Positions 8,421 through 17,939 of a stretch of DNA of 29,370 nt are shown here, piece after piece. The DNA is taken from contig WIXG01000644.1 of NCBI GenBank assembly GCA_009869945.1, forward strand, positions 1-29,370, written 5' to 3'. Each line of letters begins with the position of its first letter. The stretch's first letter is position 1. The notes under the pieces are model-generated. The model had not been told where the DNA came from and made no database searches. It saw nothing but the letters and a program-made list of their open reading frames with translations. The position numbers were made by a program, and so were the translations under genes. Source of the DNA: Mesaphorura yosii (Eukaryota > Arthropoda > Collembola > Poduromorpha > Tullbergiidae).

Positions 8421-9947
8421 ATGAAACGGCGCATAATGGCCCAATTTCTCCTCCTCGCGGTCTTCGTCGCTTCGCTGAATTCAAACCGGGCGACCGCCGC
8501 AGCCTCAGCCTATTTGGAGGAGCCGCATCCTAATTTGGATTTGGTAAATGGTTTAACTTTTAATTTATTGCTTGCAGTTGTAATTAATTGGCTAATTCAC
8601 TTGGGATTTGTTCCTCAACAGTCCGCAGCTCCAGCGCCTGCCCGATCGGCTGAATTCCTTCTGGCCCGCTTGAAGAATGAAGAATCCTCAACTGAAATTA
8701 TTCCGAGTTCAAACACCAGCACGGGGGCGACTGCAACTGCGAAATCAGGGACTGAGCACATGGGCAATGGCGGAAGAAGGGAAGGCACTGTGGTATTAGT
8801 GGCCACGGAATCCATACAAATGGAAATTGAGACTGCGACCGAAGCGGGTGCAACTGGAACGGAACCGACCACGAGAACGGCTGGCCTAGACTTGACCAGT
8901 GAGTTGACAAGCCACACTCCGGCGACCCGCAGAAGTACATGGATGACGACGACGACTGCACCTGATCGCACGACCAACGCAAGTGACCTAAACAGGGGTA
9001 CCGAGAATAATAGTGGGCATTCGACGACGACTGTAACGGGCCGAGATTTGACTTATGATAGCACGAGCCAGACCTTCACCACAAGGATCATGGACAACGA
9101 TTCTGACATTGACTCGATTGCGGAGACTGTAACTAGTCCAGTGACGGGCGCTGGCGCTGGCGACTTTGGAAATCCTTCGGAGACAAGTCCCAGCGCCGAA
9201 ACCACATCGACCAGGCCTCCCACGAGCGTCAGTACACCATCCTCACCAACCAGCACAAGCGAAGTCCCTACTACTACAATTTGGAGCACTTGGGCCAACA
9301 CACCAGAACCAATAAGGACATTGAGCACCATTCCATTCACTGCTTCTACATCAACCACTCCAGCCGTGTCTGAGACAACGACTGTTCTATCGACAAGGAC
9401 GACTATTGCAACGACTCCCAACCCAAGCCCAAGTACCGCCTCGACCCAGCCTTCAACCGGAATCACAAGAACTACAAGTCTACCGTTCACTTTCATTTCC
9501 TCTACCTCATCGGCCGCCGTGTCCGAGTTAAGTACGACAAAGGTACCTTCTGGCAATTCGATTATGACTATCAGCATGAGCACGACCTTCAACCCCACCA
9601 GCACTCCTTCGACAAGTTCGACCACAGTTGCAGCAATTGCATCCACCACGCGAATACCTGAGCAGGGACGCAATGCAAATGACGCTGCCACAGCTCGAAG
9701 TGGAAGTGGTCCAGATGAAGACGAGATTGCGTCCGAGTCCCGTGTAGCACTCTACATCGTTGGCTCGCTGGCTCTCGTCATTATCATCACGGTAGTCTCG
9801 TTGCTCGTCGCGTACCGCTGCAACAAGCGCCGACAGGCACGCACAGCGGCGGTGGCGATGTTCGGTGACCGAGAAGCAGAGAAGGGGAATGGGCACATGA
9901 ATTCGACCATGTCGGTCAACACAGAAGCCACCGAAATACCAGCTTAG
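8421..9947 (+). CDS. Mucin-like single-pass type I membrane protein
   Basis: The frame is open for 508 codons, but 8544..8621 (78 bp, TTG/gtaaat ... caacag/TCC, phase 0) is markedly AT-rich with a CTAATTCAC branch-like site and is best read as an in-frame intron, leaving 482 residues. The product has an N-terminal signal peptide (hydrophobic LLLAVFVASL), a long extracellular region dominated by Ser, Thr and Pro (about residues 90-420 of the open frame) expected to be densely O-glycosylated, a transmembrane helix (ALYIVGSLALVIIITVVSLL) and a basic-starting cytoplasmic tail of about 45 residues (YRCNKRR...). No folded domain is visible in the ectodomain. It resembles cell-surface mucins only in composition, which evolves fast, so orthology cannot be judged. 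It sits upstream of the protease cluster on the same strand, and one of those proteases also has a Ser/Thr stalk. Function unknown; adhesion or barrier roles are possible. Confidence 0.8.
   Translation: MKRRIMAQFLLLAVFVASLNSNRATAAASAYLEEPHPNLDLVNGLTFNLLLAVVINWLIHLGFVPQQSAAPAPARSAEFLLARLKNEESSTEIIPSSNTSTGATATAKSGTEHMGNGGRREGTVVLVATESIQMEIETATEAGATGTEPTTRTAGLDLTSELTSHTPATRRSTWMTTTTAPDRTTNASDLNRGTENNSGHSTTTVTGRDLTYDSTSQTFTTRIMDNDSDIDSIAETVTSPVTGAGAGDFGNPSETSPSAETTSTRPPTSVSTPSSPTSTSEVPTTTIWSTWANTPEPIRTLSTIPFTASTSTTPAVSETTTVLSTRTTIATTPNPSPSTASTQPSTGITRTTSLPFTFISSTSSAAVSELSTTKVPSGNSIMTISMSTTFNPTSTPSTSSTTVAAIASTTRIPEQGRNANDAATARSGSGPDEDEIASESRVALYIVGSLALVIIITVVSLLVAYRCNKRRQARTAAVAMFGDREAEKGNGHMNSTMSVNTEATEIPA
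8544..8621 (+). other. Probable in-frame, stop-free intron of the mucin-like gene
   Basis: 78 bp with GT-AG borders at codon boundaries and low GC compared with its flanks. Retention would insert 26 mainly hydrophobic residues just after the signal peptide. Confidence 0.65.
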
Positions 9948-10384
9948 ATATATAATTAGCAAGTATTACTGTTGCTAGTTACTTTCAGTAGTGCAAGAGC
10001 AATCAAAGGCAGTAAATATTGTTTCGTTCGTGAGTCACTGCTGTGTTTTACTCAATGTCTTACTTGGCCTACACAGATTACAAAAGATGAAAATCGACTC
10101 AGCTTAATCTGAACAAGCTCAACACTGACTGGGTCTTGAGCCATGACTCACGTTCCGAGAGTTGATCTATTCGAAATCTTTGAAAAAGAAACTCAGTTGC
10201 TGTCATTTCATTTGAGAAGGTTGTAGTGTCACCAGTTCCGACTAATTACATTCAGTGCGAAATTACGAGTGCGAATCGGCCACGAGTTCGTTACGTTCGA
10301 ACTGACAACGTGACACGTTTAAGAACTGCAGAAAGTGAGTTGCCCAGACTCGACCTTGTTAATTTAGTCATCAAATAATTCGTT
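9948..10384. other. Intergenic
   Basis: About 440 bp following the mucin-like gene. No ORF or canonical AATAAA close to the stop codon was found. Confidence 0.45.
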
Positions 10385-11364
10385 TTGTGTTCGTTTAATT
10401 GTGAAAATTTCCATTTATTTGTACTTTCGATGCTGCACCTGCCCGACTCGCCAGCCTCAGAAGCAATTGTCGTTAGAATTCCTGCTGAGCCTGGCGAGTT
10501 TACCTTCATACCGTTCCCTACGTCTGTAGTGCTTTGGAATAATGTTGGCGGGGGTTATATTGTCAGGTGTGGCGGAACCATTGTCAGCCCAAACATTGTT
10601 GTAACTGCTGCCCATTGTGCTCGGAAGGCTCAAAAAGATAGTGTCAGCAGACTCAAAATAATAGCAGACGAGATTCGAGCCGCTTACGCTCGAGACATCA
10701 CGAGTCAAGCGCGCTGAGTCAGAGCGATTAAGGTTTATGAAGAATACCAAATATTCCCTTACCCCCAACGACGTTTCTGTGCTGGTGCTGAGCCATTCAC
10801 TGACACTGAATGAATTTGTGCGCCCGATTCGTACGCACAGTCATGATCAAAATAAATTTAAAGGTAAGTAAGTCCCTCGTCGATCCGTGAACTTGCTGGC
10901 ATAATTAATAAATCTAATATTGATTATCTGCTATTACCTTAGCGGATGGTCAAATGTGTGATTGGGGTCTCACGACAGCGGCTCAAAAATCTTACTAAAG
11001 GCCGATGCACCAATTTTATCTGGCAATGAATCCACGGACGTGATTTACACCTTCGCAATGAAATACCCTGCTGTCCTGATGACCCTCCCGTCATACAGAC
11101 AAGAGTTTTACAACGTGACGGAAAGTCCTTTGCACTTCTGGTGACAATGGAGCCATTGTATGCAAAGGTGATTCGGATGGTCGCCTGATTTGTAACGACC
11201 AAGAACGGCAACCTTACCTCTGTGGTGTGAGCTCAAAGGGTGGCACTTGCTGCGATTGCTAATCAATCGCCGAATTCCTAATCAACATAGAAACGCGTGT
11301 TAACATCAGCCGTACTGGGCAAGAATTCATGTCCCAATTATACAACGATGGTTTCATAGATTGA
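10385..11364 (+). pseudogene. Trypsin-like serine protease pseudogene
   Basis: Peptidase S1 sequence is recognisable along the region but broken. The first piece contains CGGTIVSPNIVVTAAHC (catalytic His in context) and then a stop at 10715. The second, after the stop, is AIKVYEEYQIFPYP, and after a frameshift NDVSVLVLSHSLTLNEF (catalytic Asp region). A splice donor at 10863 and acceptor before 10942 keep the same phase-1 intron position as the two intact paralogues, followed by DGQMCDWG. After another stop and shift come LLKADAPILSGNEST and, near the end, CTSGDNGAIVC, where the GDSG catalytic serine is replaced by Asn, and YLCGVSSKGG. With at least two frameshifts, several stops and loss of the nucleophile it is a dead copy, probably derived from the tandem protease family that follows. 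No LDLa or TM region is visible after it. Confidence 0.85.
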
Positions 11365-12005
11365 TTTCTTAGTTCATTAGTTCCTCCTTTAAGATTAAGC
11401 AAATGTGCAACATGATCTCGAAAATCCCGATGGAATGCGTTGGGAGACTGTTCTTGGCCACTTTCTCACGACTGCGACGCTCGTAAAGAAGGCAACAGCG
11501 AGTTCACGCGTAAAGTTGACATTCGACCCAGTGATTTACTTTACCGCACTACAGTACAAGAAATCGCAAACTCGGCTCAAATACGTAGCCCAGCTTATGA
11601 TGCAAAATTCGTCAACTCGGCGTCTTTCCTTCAGCAGCGATGCGCAGCGTGCATACAGTGCACGGTCACGGCATAAACAAAGTGTCACATTAATTTGCAA
11701 TTTTGGAGAAGAGTTATTTCAATGCCAACTTGATAAAATTTGGCACGACGTAAAAAACAAAGACACGTAAATTATCATTCATTCTTCTTTTATCTGCATT
11801 CGCACTGGAATAAATACTACTACGAAGAATGATGATTCATGTTGTTGCATGTTGCGTAAGTTTACAAAATAAAATTTATTCTGGAATTGGTGCCAGACTG
11901 AATCGAAGGGCAGTCTTATCGAAAACTCGCGCATCAATTCATTAAAAGTGACAGAAGCAGAAGCAAAGCAACGTCGATGTGTCATTTAATTTGAGCACAT
12001 TGACC
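11365..12005. other. Intergenic between protease pseudogene and protease gene
   Basis: About 640 bp. An ORF of 121 codons at 11405..11770 shows no domain, signal peptide or plausible splicing partner. The final part must contain the promoter of the following protease gene. Confidence 0.45.
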
Positions 12006-15000
12006 ATGAAATTCATTTTCTTGCTCGCCTTCGCCTGCGTCTTCGTTCTTGGCTCGTGGGCGATTTTCGGAGGAACGCCGGCTCAATCAAGCCAGTTTCC
12101 ATTCGTTGTCCAAATCCGCACGCAAGGCCGTGTCGAGTGTGGGGGCTCCATTCTCAGCCCCAACGTCGTACTCACGGCCGCACACTGCGTGGCCAACTTG
12201 ACTGTTGCGCCTGAGGACAAGGTCAAAGTGGTCGCTGGAGAAATTCGGCGGGACCGCGAAGGCTTCTCGAGCCAGACCCGTACGGTGAAAAAGATCATCA
12301 TTCATGAAGGGTTCAAGAACTGTACGGTGCCTATGAACGACGTTGCCCTGCTCCTGCTCTCGTATCCGCTCACGCTCACAGATTTTGTGTACCCGATCGC
12401 AGTGCCTGCGGCCAACCAAACGTTTGAAAGTAAGTAAAAAATCTTTATCAGACAGAAAAAAATGGGCAACTGCAATTTTTTCTGGCAGCCGAAGCCCAGC
12501 TTTGTGGATGGGGTGTAGTCGACGAAGAAGAATCGCCCGCGGAGTCACTGCAAACAGTCGACGTCAGAATCGTGTCGGGTTCGGAGTGCAAGGAGGAGCT
12601 GCTTCGCTACTGGGATCAATACACGGTTCGTGTTGACACCCCAGAAGTTAGATTGGAGCTGGAGGCTATGCAAGATGACATCAAGTCCGATTTAGGCCAG
12701 AATATCACTACTTGTGCGGCCGGTCAAGATGGGGCTTCCATTTGCGGAGGTGAGTCGATAATGACCAGTGCCAACACTAGCGATTATTTGCACTGACATT
12801 TGCAGGGGACTCCGGAAGTCCACTTGTCTGCTACTTCGAAAGCCAAGCGTTCTTGTGTGGAGTCGTGTCGTGGAATCTGTTTGATACATGTGGTGAAAGT
12901 GAGGGCGAGACGGTGCCACCTGACGTCTACGCATCAATCACTCATTATTCGACGTGGATCAGGAAATGGATCGATGAATTCAACTAGTAAGCTCCTTTGC
13001 CAGTAACATTTCCTCAATCGCACTGATTAAATAATATTTACAGTACGTGCCAGCCGACTGAATTCAATTGCGGGGATCGGACCTGCATTCCACTGAGCCA
13101 CCAGTGCAACCGCTATGTTGACTGCCCGATGGCGACAGACGAGATGAACTGTGGTCCATGCGGCTCAAATAAGCTGCTTTGTGCGACAAACTTCAAATGC
13201 GTCGATGCGGCCCACATCTGCGACGGAGTCAGTGATTGTGATGATGGCTCTGACGAACTCGGCTGCGGCGAATGCGGTGTGGATCAATTCTGGTGTCGTG
13301 GTACGGGCTCCTGCATCATTAAAGCACATGTCTGTGATGGCGTCAAGCACTGCCCTGACGCCAGCGACGAATTCGGCTGTGGCCGCTGCAGCGTGTCCGA
13401 GTTTCAGTGCAGTAATCATAAATGCGTATCAGGCGACCGTGTTTGCGATGGCGCGAACTCCTGCCACGATGGATCAGACGAATTAGGATGCGGAAACTGC
13501 ACGAAAGACGAGTTCAGGTGTGAGGATTCTTCTTGCATACCCGCAGCCTTGCTCTGTGACTGGATGCCCGATTGTCCGGACGGATCGGACGAGTACGTGT
13601 GCTCGAAGTGCGGTATTTTCATGTACGAGTGTCGGACTGGTGCCTGCATCGCTGAAGGTCTACGCTGTGACTCCAAAGTGGACTGTGCCGACGCGAGTGA
13701 CGAGAAAAACTGTCCTGGTAAGGCTTCGAGGAAAGAAATTGCGATGTGCGTCTGGAATTGGATTATTGCAAATAATGCGGATTTGAATTCACTGGCAGAT
13801 GTCACCTGCAAGCCTTGGCAATTTCGATGCGAATCGGGTCAGTGTGTTGACTTGAATGGACGGTGTGATGGCGTCACCGTGGACTGCACGGACATGTCGG
13901 ACGAAATGAATTGTGACGGTGCCGAAGGTGAAGTTCTCGCACAGAATATCAACTGTTATTAATTATGCTGTAACTGTAAGCGAATTTTTTTCCATTTCTG
14001 TAGCGAATCGAACGTCGTCTGGAGCCGAGTCGACATTCGATCCCTGTGCTGGGAGGATGTACCGCTGTGATTCTGATGATTGCATCCAAGCTTTTCTTGA
14101 TTGCGATCCCAGACGGGAGTGCACAGGTAATTAATAATTGAGTTGACCCCAAATTCACAATTTCAACCAGACTGTAAGTTAATTCTTAATTATTTAGTGC
14201 CACTCGACTCCAATGACGAACCTGTCATGGCTTCTTGTCAAAGTACGTAAGTTAAAATAATTAAAGGTTAGGTAAGCTGTAAGCCGTAGAGTGTGGAGTC
14301 TTGATGTCAATCTAATTGGTGCGACCACGTTTGCTTTTCTGTGCAGGCGAATTCTTCCCAATCCTCAATGCAGGTGACTCGGCTGTCACCGTCGCTCCTG
14401 GTTCCACAACCGACCCCTTCGCCTGTGAATTGTTCCCCTTGTACTCCGCCTACCCTCAGCTTCTTAAACCTGAACTCGCCTGGTCGTTCAACGGGCAAGA
14501 CATAACGCATGACCAAACTCGTGTACAGATCAACGACGCGAGCATGGGCACCGGCATCCAACTGACCCTTCAGCTGGTCAATGTCACCTTACTCGATCAA
14601 GGCTACTACAAATGCACCGCGACTAACCCGATTGGCGAGGATCTAGTGTATCTGATGCTGCGCGTCGAGAGAGACGGTAAATTTGATCTTCCTCGATATC
14701 CGTGATCCTGATGGCATGTGGCTACTTTTTCCGTTCATATTCAGATCAGATAAGCTGCCATCGCAATTTAGAGATGATGTCATGTGCTCTTCGGGGCTGC
14801 ACTTTTATTGAGGCGACAAGAGAATGTGTGCCGGTGGGTACTTTGAGGAGAGTAGTTTCCAAGAACCAGCTGACAGACTTTGGACATCTGCATGGAAACA
14901 ATGGCTATGGCTATGGCGGCGTCATTCAGAACACACTGGACGTCTTGGCCGGAATCGGAGCTGTGGTCTTGCTTTGCGTGGCCTGTATGCTTCTATCGCG

Positions 15001-15142
15001 CTGCATCCGATGCGGTTACAGAAAACTACGGTCGAGGCAAACGCCAATGGCGGGGCAGGCGGACAAGCTGCGAAGTCAGAAAAATAATCTAGCTGAGATC
15101 CAGCACATGACAGGGGCAGGGAGCATCGAAACTCAAGTGTGA
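12006..15142 (+). CDS. Membrane-anchored mosaic serine protease: S1 protease - 8 LDLa - Ig - TM
   Basis: Nine exons: 12006..12429, 12489..12749, 12806..12986, 13044..13717, 13799..13927, 14004..14126, 14198..14242, 14347..14676, 14745..15142; 854 residues. Met at 12006 gives a clean signal peptide; an upstream in-frame Met at 11979 would bury it. Signal cleavage after SWA would leave IFGG as the mature N-terminus, so no propeptide is apparent. Catalytic triad His60 (TAAHC), Asp112 (NDVAL), Ser231 (GDSGSP); the S1-pocket base is Ser225, suggesting chymotrypsin-like rather than trypsin-like cleavage. Then come eight LDL-receptor class A repeats (seven with good Cys and DxSDE calcium patterns, the eighth degenerate), one C2-like Ig domain (LAWSFNGQ ... 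DQGYYKCTATNPIG), a small four-Cys segment, a TM helix (VLAGIGAVVLLCVACMLL), and a basic tail ending ETQV. Likely a cell-surface protease with a ligand-binding stalk. Two of nine exons depend on weaker junctions (exons 6-7). Confidence 0.85.
13718..13798 (+). other. In-frame, stop-free intron between LDLa repeats 6 and 7
   Basis: 81 bp with GTAAGG donor and GGCAG acceptor, phase 1. Reading through it adds 27 residues without breaking the frame, but removal joins NCP directly to DVTCKPWQF, restoring normal LDLa spacing, so it is treated as an intron. Confidence 0.75.
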
Positions 15143-15256
15143 AGATAAAGATGCAATATTCAGCAATGATTAACGTGTTACATATTTTTCTACTTTAATG
15201 AGATGAAGCCGTAACTCTTTCAGAAGCTGCTACTCGCTCGTACTATTACGATTTCA

Positions 15257-15819
15257 ATGGAAAAATTTTTCACTCGAAATCACATTCAGCATCCTCCATT
15301 GCATGTCATTCCCGTATCAGCAAACTTGCCTCACGACGGAGACCAGGAAAAAGCCCCGATCACATCCGTATTTAAGGAGACGCGAGCCGCATTCGTCGCT
15401 TTCATCGTCGAGCATAACCTCAAGAAATTCGGTCTGAACCCGCAGGAAAGAGAACCCCTCAAACGCCTACGAGACAAATGAGCCAATGCGAGAGCCGCTC
15501 TCAAGAGGAAGGACTTTGAGTCCTTCCTGGAGATTCGTGAGCTTAACCTCGTGCTGGACCTGAGACTGTACGAGACGAACGAAATGTACAAGAGCTACGT
15601 GGAGCAGTTCACGGCGACGTGGGGTCGACTGCTTTTGGCCAGATTCCTGGAGTGGCAGGTCGAAGTCGCGGCTTGAAGCTTCACGTAACTGGACCAGGCG
15701 CTTCAGAAGGCGATATGGAATCCATTCAGAAAGTGCTGAACACTAAACTCAAGTCCTCGGGAGCGTCGCCCAAAACCAGCAGGAGACGGGCATGGGTCAA
15801 GACAAAGACGGAGCAGTAA
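15257..15819 (+). pseudogene. Broken unrecognised ORF, possible processed pseudogene
   Basis: From Met at 15257 the frame runs 74 codons to a TGA at 15479, then continues in the same frame with protein-like, charged helical sequence (ALKRKDFESFLEIREL ... ARFLEWQ) to a TGA near 15676; a second frame open to 15819 overlaps it and ends with a Lys/Arg-rich tail. Codon use after the first stop is as coding-like as before, and the stop follows AAA as TGA where CGA would fit, so a point mutation is likely. There are no intron signals. I do not recognise the family; it looks soluble, mostly helical and basic. Its 3' end lies only 33 bp from the tail of the minus-strand chemoreceptor-like gene. Alternatives are a retrocopied gene or a short real 74-residue protein. 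Confidence 0.45.
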
Positions 15820-15852
15820 CCGGAAAGAATCTTGCCAAGAAACTCGTAATCA

Positions 15853-17105
15853 TTATTTACTGAGTTGATAAAGAACAATTGACTTGGCAGTCCAATAAAG
15901 GACGAGGCCAAAGATTTTGAAACTCGTGTATCGCACCACGTGAAAGTACGAGCCCACTTTGACCTTGAGCGGGGAGCACGCCAGCATTTCCTTCTTCAGC
16001 AGAGACTTATCGCGCTCACGGGCACATTTGCACAACAGCAGGGATTTGATATAGGCCTGTGAGTTGGTGTACAGTTCAGCGGCGAGCGGGTAGACAAACA
16101 GTTCGAAGCCCATCGAGATCACGGCTCCGTTCAGGAGGCTCACGATGAAGAGTGTCGGTATTTGGGCGTGTCGGCTGATGACGACGTGTAGCTGGGTGAC
16201 GGGGAAGCCGATCATGCCCAGCTGCAGGACTTGGAGACAGGCATCCCCGAAGCAGGCGTTGAATTCGCTATTCAGGAGCTGAAATGCCCGGTAGAAGTGG
16301 AGCGAACAGCACGGGTGTCGAATCAGACTGTGAACTTGTGTTTCTGACTGGTCTGCCTCGCACCGGATCGCCCGCAACCAGTGAGCCATACTGAACCAGT
16401 AGCACATGAGCGGGATCGTGCTGGCCATCATGCAGTTGGTGAGGAGCGCCATGCTCATCCCTTCGTACACCATCAGGGCGCTCAGGGTCCAACAATTCTG
16501 ATAGGGAGCGCACAGCCCTGAGTAGTAAAACCAAGGACGGGTGGGCGTAAGAGAGAAATCAGTCGCATACACGACGCAGACGAAACAACAGTGCACTGGC
16601 CAGTACCGAAGGGCAAATTCACAGAACCAGACTTTGAATGTGAGTTTTCCCGCCTTCTCTCGCACTTGATCTGTAACGTGTAATGAAAAATCGTCAATCG
16701 TATTGCTCGATGTAAAGGGGAATATTCACTGAATTTTGACTTACATTGCATCATTTGCTCGTGAAGTTGTGCAAAGTGATTCATGGCGATCATAAATTCG
16801 TACCGCCGAGTCACATTAAATATGGCACAGCCAGCCGCGATCAGAAACGTGAAGAGTATGAACAGCTGTAGGATGCGGTCGAGGGACAACGCCACTCCTT
16901 CTGAGCTCCAAACGACGAAACTGATGAAGATAAACGTGGCTCTACCGCTCAGATCGGCTGCAATGAGGCAGGATGGAAGAAGGCGCCAACCGGTCAGCAG
17001 CGACAGGCGCCCGGTGCTCGGGTTCCAGGCGCACGGAATTATTTTGAAGAGGCAGACGAGTCGGATTATGTTGCAGAGCGAGTCCCAACTCTGTTTCGAC
17101 AGCAT
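15853..17105 (-). CDS. Chemoreceptor-like 7TM protein (gustatory-receptor-like), complete
   Basis: Two exons, 17105..16745 and 16670..15853, joined across a 74-bp GT-AG intron (phase 1); 392 residues. The N-terminus MLSKQSWDSL and the motif IPCAWNPSTGRL match the two sister genes. Hydrophobic segments follow at roughly residues 40-60, 75-100, 130-150, 165-195, 250-275, 285-310 and near the C-terminus (FKIFGLVLYWTAKSIVL), consistent with seven membrane passes and the size of arthropod gustatory/odorant receptor superfamily members. MCYWFSMAHWL is a family-wide motif before the long cytoplasmic loop; FNACFGDACLQVLQLG follows it. There is no TYhhhhhQF motif. Cysteines are unusually frequent. It is tail-to-tail with the broken ORF at 15257..15819 and head-to-tail with the next family member. 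The role as a contact chemoreceptor channel is inferred. Confidence 0.72.
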
Positions 17106-17939
17106 CGCGTGGTTGTGATATGAGCTAGCAGGTTAATGAAAAATATGCTGAAAATGTGAAATAAAATCGCTTTAGGTTATCTCAGAGAAAGGAAGGGCAA
17201 ATTTTCATGACCTGTAATCATCATTACTGCATGGAACTATCAATGACCAGTATTTTTAAGAATTGACCCTTGGAATATGCTTCACATTTTGATCAATTTT
17301 GGTCGAAATGCCATTCAGACTCCATTCCAGTCTTAGCTATATCTAGTTTAGTTCAATGTCCTTGCCTTCATCAGGTTCCAGTCGTTTCAGTCAATAATTC
17401 TCAAGAAAAATCATTAAAAATTTGTCGATGATCGGTTCGTGAAAGGTATCCACTCAGAAATTCGCAATGATTCAGCTAGCAATAATCGTAATTACAGTTT
17501 AATAAGCCAAGAAAGGCTATATGCATTATTCAGCAGGCATTAAGCTAGAAGCATATAAACAAATCCCTAGTTACCCGTAATTGCTAATTTGTACGAAGCC
17601 GAAATAGAAACATGAAAGCACTCGTCTATCTTCGGTGAAAAGCCTTGAATAATTCGATTGGGCGCGTGTAGTTCCTAGCTCGTTGAGCAATTCGGCCCAT
17701 AATTTAGTTGCAGTAATTGGATAATTTGGTTTCGGTTCTTCGAACTTGTTTTCCTATTAGCCACCTGCAACGGCGCAGAAAAGCAACAATTTGCGGTGTC
17801 CTTCTTCCTTCTTCGAGGCTGGAAAGTTCAGGCACGTGTTAATTAGTCCCATCCAATTTTCATTCAAGTTTATGATCTAATGGTCCAATTAGGCGTCCCT
17901 AACCAGCTGCCGCTTCGACGTCGTCATTGCCACATCCAT
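17106..17939. other. Intergenic between two chemoreceptor-like genes
   Basis: About 830 bp of AT-rich sequence with no supported ORF or repeat. It should hold the promoter of the gene ending at 15853 and the 3' flank of the gene ending at 17940. Confidence 0.5.

Noticed and set aside
9053..9691. 212-codon minus-strand ORF, Val-rich
   Set aside because: It is antisense to the Ser/Thr-rich repeats of the mucin-like gene; ACN/TCN codons read backwards give long open Val-rich frames. No signal peptide or domain.
11405..11770. 121-codon plus-strand ORF between the protease pseudogene and protease gene
   Set aside because: No recognisable domain, no signal, no splice partners; composition resembles intergenic DNA.
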